The notes under the pieces were generated by a model. That model had not been told where the DNA came from, ran no database searches, and saw only the letters and a list, made by a program, of their open reading frames with translations. A stretch of 64,000 nucleotides of DNA from Nemorincola caseinilytica (lineage in GTDB: Bacteria > Bacteroidota > Bacteroidia > Chitinophagales > Chitinophagaceae): assembly GCF_039540515.1 (NCBI RefSeq), contig NZ_BAABFA010000001.1, positions 124,001-188,000 on the forward strand. The letters are read 5' to 3'. Made by a program: the position numbers and the translations under genes. Within the stretch, counting starts at the first letter, position 1; each line of letters starts with the position of its first letter. Positions 1-8,416 of this stretch are shown piece by piece.

Positions 1-1047
1 TATACTCGCGGGTACATCTTTTATGGCAAATGAGAAGCTGTATCTGTCCGTATCTATAGTACAGGGCGCGCCTTCTACCTGTATCATGTCGGCATCGGCC
101 GGGGCCAGCGCGGTTATCACCAGGAACTCCCTGTCGCGTATCACCCTGTGCGTGCCCGATGTCATGTACTTACCCGCACCTGCATCCAGCAGGGCCATGG
201 CCTGGGGTATTTGCGCTGCGGTGAACCCGAACGGCTGCAATAGCTCATAACATATGGTGGCCAGCGGTGTACGGTGGCGCAGCTTGCGTATGGCTATGTA
301 GTGGTCGCTGCCGCGTTTTTCTATCAGTATTACTATCTCGGCCTTTACAGCTTTGTTGTACAGTTGTTCTGCCTCGGCAAAACGGCCTATGCTGCCGTTC
401 ACATTATCCACCATTCCGGGGAAGAGCTTCTGCACCTCGGGTATCACATTATGGCGTATGGCATTGCGCAGGTAGTCGTCGCTGGCATTGCTTTCGTCAT
501 CGCGCCACGTTATGTTATTGGCCACAGCATACTCCATTATCTGCTCGCGCGTGGCCCATAGCAGTGGGCGCACCAGCTTGCCGTTATCGGGCAGTATACC
601 ATGCAGCCCCTGTATACCCGTACCCCGAAAGAGGTTCATCAGCAGGGTCTCTACATTATCATTGGCATGGTGTGCGGTCACCGTCCTCACATACCCGAAC
701 TCCTGCTGCAGATCCCCGAACCACTCATAGCGCAATATCCGGGCCGTTTCCTGTGTACCCTTCTTCCACTCTGCGGCCATTTCTTTGGTGGCAAAGCGGG
801 TGATATGGCATACCACGCCCGCCTGCAGGCAGCGGTCGCGCACCAGTACCTCGTCCAGGTCTGATGCCGCTCCCCGCAGCCCGAAGTTGCAATGCGCCAC
901 GGCAAACGGTATACTGCTGTCTATGAATAGCTGCAGCAGCGCCATAGAGTCTACACCGCCGCTTACGGCCAGCAGCACGGGCTTGCCGCCCAGCGCTGCA
1001 AATGCACTATGCCAGTGTGTACGGAACTGCGCCAGTAGGTCGTTCAA
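1..1047 (-). CDS. tilS: tRNA(Ile)-lysidine synthase TilS (C-terminus beyond window)
   Basis: TilS adenylates C34 of tRNA-Ile(CAU) and joins lysine to it, so that the tRNA reads AUA instead of AUG. The reverse strand stays open for 349 codons to the left edge. The PP-loop SGGVDS lies at residues 29-34 and is followed by family-typical stretches (VAHCNFGLRG, HHANDNVET, FRGTGIQGLHG and RPLLWATREQI). The family usually exceeds 400 residues, so the end of the C-terminal domain is missing. The only sensible start is TTG at 1047, 25 bases after the stop of the TPR gene, so the two are probably co-transcribed. The role fits the strong AUA usage of neighbouring genes. The family call is firm; the start is less so. 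Confidence 0.93.
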   Translation of the reverse strand, partial: MNDLLAQFRTHWHSAFAALGGKPVLLAVSGGVDSMALLQLFIDSSIPFAVAHCNFGLRGAASDLDEVLVRDRCLQAGVVCHITRFATKEMAAEWKKGTQETARILRYEWFGDLQQEFGYVRTVTAHHANDNVETLLMNLFRGTGIQGLHGILPDNGKLVRPLLWATREQIMEYAVANNITWRDDESNASDDYLRNAIRHNVIPEVQKLFPGMVDNVNGSIGRFAEAEQLYNKAVKAEIVILIEKRGSDHYIAIRKLRHRTPLATICYELLQPFGFTAAQIPQAMALLDAGAGKYMTSGTHRVIRDREFLVITALAPADADMIQVEGAPCTIDTDRYSFSFAIKDVPASI

Positions 1048-1072
1048 GATGTTCGCTTTTTTATTGGGTGTA

Positions 1073-1387
1073 TCAGTATACAAGGTCCTCATATGCGCCC
1101 TGTAGCTCGTTGTAGCTGTGCATATCCTTGGCGGCCTTGGCGGCAGCCATGCCGCGTTCGTATATGGCTATAGCCTCCTGCTGCGCGCCGGTACGTTCCA
1201 GCAGCTTGCCCAGGTGGTAGTAGGTGGCCACATAGCCCGGGTCGTTGGTCATATTCAGCTCGAAGTGTGTACGCGCCGCGGCCTCGTCGCCGGCCTTCAC
1301 ATATTCCAGCGCCAGCGCATGGTTCAGAAAACAGTCCTTCGGACTCGCCTCCAGGAATTTTCGTAATTTCTCTATTCTTTCTGTCAT
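1073..1387 (-). CDS. small tetratricopeptide-repeat protein
   Basis: This 104-residue soluble protein has helical-hairpin repeats of TPR type at roughly residues 18-85, with the usual small and large residue pattern (NHALALEYVKAGDEAAARTHFE, then ATYYHLGKLLERTGAQQEAIAIYERGM, given here in part only as motifs). It has no signal peptide, so it is probably a cytoplasmic scaffold. It lies between the DUF4375-like gene and tilS on the same strand with short gaps, which suggests one transcript. Its partner cannot be read from the sequence. The fold call is good and the function is unknown. Confidence 0.8.
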   Translation of the reverse strand: MTERIEKLRKFLEASPKDCFLNHALALEYVKAGDEAAARTHFELNMTNDPGYVATYYHLGKLLERTGAQQEAIAIYERGMAAAKAAKDMHSYNELQGAYEDLVY

Positions 1388-1428
1388 TGGTATCTGCTGC
1401 TGGGAAGGTCAAAGTTACACACACATCG

Positions 1429-1938
1429 TTATGCAGGCCGTACGAATTCGTGCAGGTTGGCCATTGCATGTTCCAGCATCTTTTGGGTGGTATCCGCGTT
1501 CAGCACCTGGTAGCGGGCGTCTATGGCTTCAAATTCCTTTAGTTCATCATAGAGCTTCGCAAAATCCTCCACGCTGGTCGATGCCTCCAGCAGTTCCCGG
1601 TTCAGTACATATACCTTCAGCACATCGTCCAGCACCTGCGCCATCTCGGGCGCGCCCAGCTTGTAGAACTGCTCTACCATATTGGGCAGCAGGCCCACAT
1701 ATCCATTCTGCAGGAACTGTATGAAGCCTCCCTGCCCTACCTGCATATGCATATAGTCGCTGGTGAGCAGCAGTTGCTGCTCCCACGATAGCTCGTCCAG
1801 GAATTCAAAGGTCTGCCGCTTGTACAGCTCCTCATGCAGTGGCTGCACCAGCATATCGAACACCCGCTCCTGGTCGCCTGCCTCGTATGCTTTTTTTATT
1901 TGGTCTATATCGGCTACAGGCAGAAAATTACTACTCAT
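1429..1938 (-). CDS. DUF4375-like (DMP19-type) protein
   Basis: This 169-residue protein is acidic and helical with no signal peptide. The central stretch GGFIQFLQNGYVGLLP followed by a Leu/Ala-rich helix resembles DUF4375, the family that includes the DNA-mimic protein DMP19 of Neisseria. That likeness is from memory of the family pattern. The start at 1938 (MSSNFLP) is preferred over an in-frame upstream codon, because the longer form would run into the promoter region shared with the divergent YeiH gene. It heads a probable DUF4375-TPR-tilS transcript. DNA mimicry would be an inference only. Confidence 0.6.
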   Translation of the reverse strand: MSSNFLPVADIDQIKKAYEAGDQERVFDMLVQPLHEELYKRQTFEFLDELSWEQQLLLTSDYMHMQVGQGGFIQFLQNGYVGLLPNMVEQFYKLGAPEMAQVLDDVLKVYVLNRELLEASTSVEDFAKLYDELKEFEAIDARYQVLNADTTQKMLEHAMANLHEFVRPA

Positions 1939-1995
1939 AACATTATCTTTGGGCGCTTGGTATATTCTTGGGGTATACCGCAATTCTTATTTTTA

Positions 1996-2994
1996 ATGAA
2001 GGCAACATTACTAAACTTGCCCAACACGGCCAAACAGGCCGTGTTCATATCGTGTCTTGCAGCACTTGTTCTCCTCAACATCTTCTTTGCCTTTCCGCCC
2101 CCTGCCGCCCTGGCCATGGGTATAGCCATAGCCCTGGTCACCGGTCACCCCTACATACACCTCAATAAAAAAGCCACTACCATGCTGCTGCAGGTATCGG
2201 TGGTATGCCTCGGCTTCGGTATGAACTTCGAGCATGCCATGAAGGCAGGTAAAGAAGGCTTCCTTTTTACGGTATGTACCATCGCCGTCACCCTTGTTGT
2301 CGGTTATTTCCTCGGCAAAAAATTGAAGATCGACGACAATACGTCCCTGCTCATTTCCAATGGCACCGCCATATGCGGCGGTAGTGCTATAGCGGCCGTA
2401 GCGCCCATAGTAAAGGCCAATGACAACCAGATAAGTGTGGCCCTCGGTACGGTATTCATACTCAACTCTGTGGCGCTTTTCATATTCCCACCCATAGGTC
2501 ATGCGCTTGGCCTCACGGCCGAGCAGTTCGGCACCTGGTGCGCCATAGCCATACACGATACCAGCTCTGTAGTAGGCGCCGCATCGGGCTACCGCGATGC
2601 AGCCGGCAACGATGCCCTGGGCATAGCCACCACCATAAAGCTGGAGCGCGCGCTGTGGATCATCCCCATTGCCCTTGGCACTGCCTACTTTCAGCGCTCT
2701 ACCGGCAAGGTCAAGATACCTTACTTCATCCTGTGGTTCATAGTGGCCATACTGGTATCTACCTACCTGCCACGTCTTGTACCCGCCCTCAACGATACCT
2801 TTGCCGATAAGACCATCTTTCAGCACCTCTATACCCTGGGCCGCAAAGGGCTTGTCATTACACTCTTCCTTATAGGTTCGGGCCTCTCGCTCAAGACCAT
2901 ACGCCAGGTGGGCTTTCGCCCTGTGTTACAGGGAGTTATACTGTGGATACTCATCGGCAGCATCTCCCTATCCGTCATAAAAGGTGTTATTTAA
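1996..2994 (+). CDS. YeiH/UPF0324 family membrane transporter
   Basis: This is a 332-residue inner-membrane protein with about nine or ten hydrophobic helices. The signature NGTAICGGSAIAAVAP at residues 122-137 and the later HDTSSVVGAA segment are characteristic of the YeiH/UPF0324 family, described as putative sulfate or anion exporters. The start at ATG 1996 gives a normal-length N-terminus beginning MKATLLN; longer in-frame forms overlap the divergent gene. The substrate is not shown by the sequence and no sulfur gene is adjacent. Confidence 0.85.
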   Translation: MKATLLNLPNTAKQAVFISCLAALVLLNIFFAFPPPAALAMGIAIALVTGHPYIHLNKKATTMLLQVSVVCLGFGMNFEHAMKAGKEGFLFTVCTIAVTLVVGYFLGKKLKIDDNTSLLISNGTAICGGSAIAAVAPIVKANDNQISVALGTVFILNSVALFIFPPIGHALGLTAEQFGTWCAIAIHDTSSVVGAASGYRDAAGNDALGIATTIKLERALWIIPIALGTAYFQRSTGKVKIPYFILWFIVAILVSTYLPRLVPALNDTFADKTIFQHLYTLGRKGLVITLFLIGSGLSLKTIRQVGFRPVLQGVILWILIGSISLSVIKGVI

Positions 2995-3162
2995 GTAGCT
3001 TCCTATTAATTGTTCACAAGCTATTTAAATAAAATTATATCAGACAAAACACAACTTTCTTGTAAATTGCCGCCCCATCCGGTCATCTGTGTCATTGTTC
3101 GTTATACATGTGCATGAGTATGCGTACATGATCGGTGGTTATTTTAATCAGGTAAAGTGATA

Positions 3163-4275
3163 ATGAGAGTATTTACTGCTACACTTCTGCTTACTGCTAT
3201 ATGTGCAGCGGCCCACGGACAGGACCTGAAGAAACAGGCCGCTCCGGCCAATGACCTGAAAGCAGAAGGGCTCAGGGGAAAGGTGAAGGTGATAACAACG
3301 CGCGGCTTCAAGGCCACAAAGGGTGTGCAGAATACTGTGCTGAAGGGCAGCCTTGTGCATACTACCATAAAGCGGTACAACCCTGCAGGTTACCTTATGG
3401 AAAGCACTTCCAGCATAGGTGGCAATACCATCAATGGCAAGGAAATGCCCTACCGCTCTGCCCGCATAGTGTATAAGTACGATAATCATTACAACCTGGT
3501 AGGCAGCTGCAGCTATGATACTTATGGCAAGCTGCAGGATTCCTCTGTACACTTCGTAGATAAGATGGGAAACCGCATATACTGGCAGATATACAAGGGC
3601 AATGGCTACCAGGAATGGGAATACATCTCTGAGTACGATAACGCAGGCAACCTCCTCGAGACCAACGATTTCCATTACGGTAAACTCGTTACGCGGCATA
3701 CCTACAAGTACAACGACCGCGGCGAATGCGCTATAGAGAACGACCTGAACCCCGATGGTACGCTGAAGGCCAAAAGGCTTTTCAAATACGACGACCGCAG
3801 CAATCGCATAGAGTCGGAGGAGTGGAACGGTAATGGTTCCTTCTCGGTAAAGCACACATACCGCCATAATGCTATGGGCAAGGTAGTGGAAGAGCGCGAG
3901 TACAAGCAGGATGGTGTGGACAAGTACTCCAAAATACTCACCGACTACGATGCCGAAGGGAATGTGATAGAGATAAAGCAGTATGGCGAAAATGGCAAGC
4001 TCATGTACATGGGCAAGATGGATAAGTATGGCAACCACCTGGCCGATGTGGGCTACAACCCCGATGGCAGCGTGCACGACAAGATAACTGCCGAGTACAA
4101 GTATGACGAGTATGAGAACGAGATAGAGGAGATCCTCAACTACAGCGATGGCAGCCCATTGGTGAAAAGTACCTACAAGTACGTTTACGATATGGACCTG
4201 AACTGGGCCAAGAAGACGGTTTGGGAAGATGGCGACCCGGTACGCGTTACCGAGCGCGAGATAGAATATTACTGA
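3163..4275 (+). CDS. secreted protein with YD-repeat-like motifs
   Basis: The product is about 370 residues with a clear signal peptide (MRVFTATLLLTAICAAAHG, cleaved before QD). The rest consists of about nine degenerate repeats of roughly 20-25 residues built on Y-K/D-Y-D/N followed by GN or DG turns (YKYDNHYN, SEYDNAGN, FKYDDRSN, TDYDAEGN). This resembles the YD repeats of RHS/teneurin shells, but without a toxin or a core domain. It has no T9SS sorting domain or lipobox, so it is probably periplasmic. ATG 3163 is chosen over a GTG at 3157 because an AGG sits at good spacing. The function is unknown. Confidence 0.7.
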   Translation: MRVFTATLLLTAICAAAHGQDLKKQAAPANDLKAEGLRGKVKVITTRGFKATKGVQNTVLKGSLVHTTIKRYNPAGYLMESTSSIGGNTINGKEMPYRSARIVYKYDNHYNLVGSCSYDTYGKLQDSSVHFVDKMGNRIYWQIYKGNGYQEWEYISEYDNAGNLLETNDFHYGKLVTRHTYKYNDRGECAIENDLNPDGTLKAKRLFKYDDRSNRIESEEWNGNGSFSVKHTYRHNAMGKVVEEREYKQDGVDKYSKILTDYDAEGNVIEIKQYGENGKLMYMGKMDKYGNHLADVGYNPDGSVHDKITAEYKYDEYENEIEEILNYSDGSPLVKSTYKYVYDMDLNWAKKTVWEDGDPVRVTEREIEYY

Positions 4276-4297
4276 TCTCCTACCTATATACTACCAC

Positions 4298-4774
4298 ATG
4301 CAGGCGAACTGGGAAAAAGAGGCGAAAGAGCATCAGAAGGCATACAAACATATGCTGGAAAAGGGCAACAGGAACAAAATGCTCCGCGAACTGCCGCGCC
4401 TGCACGAGGAAGCATTCAGCAAGATAGATTGCCTGCAGTGCGCCCGCTGCTGCAAGAACCACTCTCCCCGCTTCAAGCAGCCCGATATAAAACGTATAGC
4501 CAAAGTACTGCGCATAAAAGAGGGCGACCTTGTGGCCCGCTACCTGCGGCTGGATAGTGATGGCGATTATGTGACCCAGAAAAGCCCCTGCCCCTTCCTG
4601 GCCGATGACAATACCTGCAATATCTACGACGACCGCCCCAGCGACTGCCGCCGCTACCCCTATACCGATGAGGATGTACTGCTGAAGCGGGTGCAGCTAA
4701 CGCTGAAGAACGCCACGGTATGCCCCGCCACCTATGCCGTGCTGGAAGAGCTGCTGAAGCTACAAGGTCACTGA
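4298..4774 (+). CDS. YkgJ family cysteine cluster protein
   Basis: This 158-residue cytoplasmic protein has the conserved cysteine cluster CLQCARCC (Cys45, 48, 51, 52), then a second group at Cys98, Cys107 and Cys117 (CPFL..., TCNIYDDRPSDCRRYP). This pattern defines the YkgJ/UPF0153 family, thought to bind zinc or an Fe-S cluster. It follows the YD-repeat-like gene by 22 bases and may share its transcript. Its last 7 bases overlap the convergent DMT transporter gene. The biochemical role is not established. Confidence 0.85.
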   Translation: MQANWEKEAKEHQKAYKHMLEKGNRNKMLRELPRLHEEAFSKIDCLQCARCCKNHSPRFKQPDIKRIAKVLRIKEGDLVARYLRLDSDGDYVTQKSPCPFLADDNTCNIYDDRPSDCRRYPYTDEDVLLKRVQLTLKNATVCPATYAVLEELLKLQGH

Positions 4775-5640
4775 TCGCCAAAGCCTATCAGCAGTATGGC
4801 CGTAAGGGCCAGTATCAGCCCGGCTATACGCCATTTGCCCGCCCGCTCGCCAAAGAACAATATGGCTGTGATGGCCGTTGCTATCAGTATGCTCACATTC
4901 AGCAGCGGTATAGTTGCCGAGCTCTGGAAAACCCCGCTGTGCAGCGCCTTCACCAGGAAGAATATGGAAAAGAAATTGGGTATGCCCACGCATATGCCCG
5001 CTACTATGTTCTTTAATTTTATTTGGGTCTTCCCCATCAGCACCATAGCCGTAAGGATGATGACACCTGTCGCCCCTGCCGTGGCAAAGCACACTATGGT
5101 ACATGCCGCCTGAGCCTCGTTGGTGTGCAGGTAGGTGATCTGTATATGGTTCACCAGTGTGTCCAGGCTGCCACTGGCCACAAAGAGCAGGGCCGGCCAC
5201 AGCAGGTTGCGCGATGCACCCTCACCTCCCTCGCAGGTGCGGGTTATGAGGTATACCGCAGGAAAGGCCATTATTATACCCGTTATCTTAAAGGCTCCTG
5301 CGCTCTCGTTATACAGTACCAGCGAGCATATCACCGGTATCACCAGCGATAGCTTGTTGGCCAGCACCATGGTGGTCATGCCGCTCACCTTGGTACAGTA
5401 GGCCATCAGGTTGAAGATGGAAATGAAGGCCACACCCATCATCAGGGTCCATGGCAGCCAGGGGGCCTGCAGTGTGGTGGTATTAAAAGGCATCTGCCCC
5501 GTGAACAGGCAGCCCGTCACCACACATACGCAGTAATTCACCACTATGGCCTGCAGTGGGTCTATTCTGAAACGCCCGAATAGCTTCAGTATGGCCGATA
5601 TGACCACATTCGTCAGTACAGTGGCTATGAAGTAGAACAA
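4768..5640 (-). CDS. DMT superfamily (EamA-like) transporter
   Basis: This 290-residue protein has about ten hydrophobic helices in two halves, the plan of drug/metabolite transporters. The C-terminal half ends in the EamA-like segment FFGERAGKWRIAGLILALTAI. The start MFYFIATVLTNV begins directly in the first helix, as usual. It lies downstream of the SCO gene on the same strand (27-base gap) and overlaps the convergent YkgJ gene by 7 bases. The substrate is unknown. A second, dissimilar DMT gene lies at 41982-42941. Confidence 0.83.
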   Translation of the reverse strand: MFYFIATVLTNVVISAILKLFGRFRIDPLQAIVVNYCVCVVTGCLFTGQMPFNTTTLQAPWLPWTLMMGVAFISIFNLMAYCTKVSGMTTMVLANKLSLVIPVICSLVLYNESAGAFKITGIIMAFPAVYLITRTCEGGEGASRNLLWPALLFVASGSLDTLVNHIQITYLHTNEAQAACTIVCFATAGATGVIILTAMVLMGKTQIKLKNIVAGICVGIPNFFSIFFLVKALHSGVFQSSATIPLLNVSILIATAITAILFFGERAGKWRIAGLILALTAILLIGFGDQ

Positions 5641-5667
5641 GGGTGGAGATGTTTATGCAGTAAGGCC

Positions 5668-6315
5668 TTATTTACCCTTTTTCTCTTCCAGCAGTATCTT
5701 TATGTGGCTTACCAGGGTGTCCAGCTTGTTGTCGTCCAGGCCGTCATACATACCCCTTATCCTGCCGTAGTTGTCTACAAGTACATAGTGGTTGTCGTGT
5801 ATGAAGTCCTTATCTATGCTTATGCCCGTAGTATCGTCCTCCGCATTTATCAGGTAGCTGTAGCGGGCCATATCATATAGTTGCTTTTTATCGCCCGTCA
5901 GGAACATCCATTGTGTTGCATCGGCATCGAATTTCATGCTGTATGCTTTCAGTGCGGCTACAGTGTCTTTCAGGGGGTCTACCGTATGCGATAATATCAT
6001 CACATCTTTGTTGCCTTTGAATTTTCCATATATCTTCGACAGATTCTCGTTCATCTTCGGGCATATACCCTTACATGTAGCAAAAAAATATTCCACCACC
6101 ACTACCTTGTCCTTTACATCCTCATTGGTTATGGTCTTGCCATCCTGGTTAATGAACGAGAAAGGCGCTACCCGGTGTTCGGGCACATTGCCCAGTACGG
6201 GTAGCGAGGGTTTGGTGATATTGGCCCTTGTTACCTTGTAATAGTAACCAAGGAACGCAACACCGAATATCATGAAAAAAACTATGAGAAATATACTTGT
6301 CTTGCTGGTCTTCAT
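5668..6315 (-). CDS. SCO1/SenC family copper-binding thioredoxin-like protein
   Basis: This 215-residue protein has an N-terminal membrane anchor (residues 7-25) and a periplasmic thioredoxin fold. The copper ligands are visible: CKGIC (Cys81, Cys85) and a histidine in FIHDNHYVLVD (His173 or 176). SCO proteins deliver copper to the CuA site of cytochrome c oxidase or act as thiol-disulfide reductases. No oxidase gene is adjacent. The start ATG at 6315 precedes a lysine-containing anchor as expected. The family call is firm; the exact partner is not visible. Confidence 0.93.
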   Translation of the reverse strand: MKTSKTSIFLIVFFMIFGVAFLGYYYKVTRANITKPSLPVLGNVPEHRVAPFSFINQDGKTITNEDVKDKVVVVEYFFATCKGICPKMNENLSKIYGKFKGNKDVMILSHTVDPLKDTVAALKAYSMKFDADATQWMFLTGDKKQLYDMARYSYLINAEDDTTGISIDKDFIHDNHYVLVDNYGRIRGMYDGLDDNKLDTLVSHIKILLEEKKGK

Positions 6316-6596
6316 GCGGCAAAAATAACGAAAACAAGAGGCATGTTACCATCAGGTAACAGTAAAATAAGTTGCGTTCCATTATCACATTTTTTCGTGT
6401 CATATGTTCATTTTCTATACTGCTTACAAAAAAGCGTGCCCGATCTTTGTTTTTACATGGATAATCCCTACTTTGCGTATTATATTGCCGAATTGTAATT
6501 ATATTAACTTTTAGCAGTATTGTTCTTATCACATAAGAGCATTCGCTGAAAATATGTTCATTCGGTAATGACCTGCATCAAACCACTCTTTTTTGT
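6316..6596. other. divergent intergenic region, A/T-rich
   Basis: These 281 bases separate the SCO gene (leftward) from the first large T9SS cargo gene (rightward). They are clearly richer in A and T than the flanks and probably hold both promoters. A TACTTTG at about 6469 is one base short of the Bacteroidota -7 consensus TAnnTTTG. No coding potential or RNA gene was recognised. Confidence 0.5.
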
Positions 6597-8357
6597 ATGA
6601 AAAAAAGTATACTTCTATCTACTGCGGTCCTGCTTTCCCTGGCAGCATCTGCGCAAAACACGGTGTATGTCTACGCCAGCGGCCCTACAGGTTCGTTCAC
6701 TACCGGCAACTCTACCAACACCACCCGCAACGATAACAACATCGTTACCTCTAATACCCCGGGTACGCGCGGATATGCTGTGTTCGACCTTACTACTATG
6801 CCGGCCACAGCTATTGTGAACAATGTAGATCTGTTCTACAATATGGCCGTGGTAAGCCCCGGCGGCGGTTTTGGCTGGAATACGCGTGGCTATACCGGCG
6901 ACCTGTCCACCATCACGGCCGCAGGCGCGCTATATACTACCATGGGCCTTGCCCCCACCATATGGACCACCGCCTACCCTACTACCCCGGGCAATTATTC
7001 TTTCGCATCCATACCTGCGGCGGTCACCTTCATCGATACCAATATAGGTCGCAAGGTATCTTTTATATGGAACACCAATTCCAGCAGAACATATACTATC
7101 ACCGGCGAAAGCGGCACTACCACCAGAACAGGTACCCATGCTCCCTACCTCGCCATCACCTACAACTGTGCCGATATCACATCTATATCGGCCGGAGGGC
7201 CGGCGGTAGCACCCTGTCCTAATACTGCATTCGCACTCTCGGGCACTGCTACAGGCTCTATAGCCAGCTATCTGTGGAATGGCCCTTCCGGCTTCACCTC
7301 CACTATGGCCAACCCTACTGTGAGCAGCGGTCTCCCTGCTACAGGCGGTTATACGCTTACCGTTACCGATGTAAATGGCTGTACGGCAAGGGCGTTCACA
7401 ACTGTGAACGTGACCCCTGCGCCCTCATCGGCTGTCAGTGCTCTTACAGCGGTGGCATTCTGCGATGGTGGCAGCGCTACCCTCAGCGCAGTGATGCCCG
7501 GTATGGACTACCAGTGGTACGATGGCGGCACTGCCATTGCCGGCGCTACCGACCAGACGTATGAGACCTTCGGCTCGGGCGAATACACGGTAGAGGTGAG
7601 CGATCCTGCTACTACCTGCTCATCCATATCTTCGACGCCTGCACGCACAGTTATGCTGTCCAACCCCGATGTGACCCCTGCCGATTCTGTCCTTCTCTGT
7701 ACAGGTAGCGTAGGTACCCTTACCGTCAATACCAATGGTGTTACCACGGGTATCACTTTCCAGTGGCAAAAAAATGGTGCCAATATCCCCGGTGCAGGCG
7801 GAGCCAGCTACACGGTATCGGAATCCGGCATATACCATTGTGTGCTCAATGTGCCTGCCAATAGCTGCAACACCACATCTAAAGATGTGAAGGTAGTGGT
7901 GAACGAGTATCCCATTCCTACTGTCAGCTACTCGGGCGCTATGCTCAGTACTCCGGCTATCTACTCACACTACCAGTGGTTCCTCAATACCGTGGCCATA
8001 CCCGGCGCTACCAATGCCACTTATGCACCCACTGCCAATGGCAGCTACCGCGTGCGTGTTACCGATGCCGCCGGTTGCATAGCTTACTCTACAGGTTATT
8101 CTGTCAATACGGTGTCTGTCGCCAATATCACCGGCAGCGATATCAGCCTCTACCCCAACCCCGTTAGCAATGTGCTGAAGATAGCTGCTACAGGTACGGT
8201 AAAGGCCGTTGTGAGCACTATAGAGGGTAAGGTACTGCTTTCACAGGATGCTGCTGTTTCCATAGACTTTTCCTCATTCCCTTCAGGTATGTACATTGTC
8301 ACTATATATAGTGCCGACGGACAACGCAGGCTGATAGAGAAAGTGACCAAACAATAA
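6597..8357 (+). CDS. T9SS-secreted protein with Ig/PKD-like repeats (586 aa)
   Basis: A signal peptide (residues 1-19, ending in SAQ) leads to an N-terminal beta-sandwich-like domain (about 20-185) that resembles the carbohydrate-binding DNRLRE type only loosely. Four Ig/PKD-like repeats of about 70-85 residues follow, each carrying a cysteine pair or a YQWY/FQWQ core and ending near VTDxxGC. The C-terminal 70 residues start SLYPNPVSNVLKI and end with a lysine-rich tail, the type A T9SS sorting domain. The product is therefore exported across the outer membrane and anchored or released. It is the first of three related genes in a row. Its ligand is unknown. Confidence 0.85.
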   Translation: MKKSILLSTAVLLSLAASAQNTVYVYASGPTGSFTTGNSTNTTRNDNNIVTSNTPGTRGYAVFDLTTMPATAIVNNVDLFYNMAVVSPGGGFGWNTRGYTGDLSTITAAGALYTTMGLAPTIWTTAYPTTPGNYSFASIPAAVTFIDTNIGRKVSFIWNTNSSRTYTITGESGTTTRTGTHAPYLAITYNCADITSISAGGPAVAPCPNTAFALSGTATGSIASYLWNGPSGFTSTMANPTVSSGLPATGGYTLTVTDVNGCTARAFTTVNVTPAPSSAVSALTAVAFCDGGSATLSAVMPGMDYQWYDGGTAIAGATDQTYETFGSGEYTVEVSDPATTCSSISSTPARTVMLSNPDVTPADSVLLCTGSVGTLTVNTNGVTTGITFQWQKNGANIPGAGGASYTVSESGIYHCVLNVPANSCNTTSKDVKVVVNEYPIPTVSYSGAMLSTPAIYSHYQWFLNTVAIPGATNATYAPTANGSYRVRVTDAAGCIAYSTGYSVNTVSVANITGSDISLYPNPVSNVLKIAATGTVKAVVSTIEGKVLLSQDAAVSIDFSSFPSGMYIVTIYSADGQRRLIEKVTKQ

Positions 8358-8416
8358 AAGCATCAAAAGGAAAATATTTCATTTGTCATCCCATAACATT
8401 CACTGTTTATAATAAT

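Noticed and set aside
2011..2826. Leftward frame opposite the YeiH-type gene
   Set aside because: Shadow of the repetitive hydrophobic codons; the rightward protein carries the family signature.
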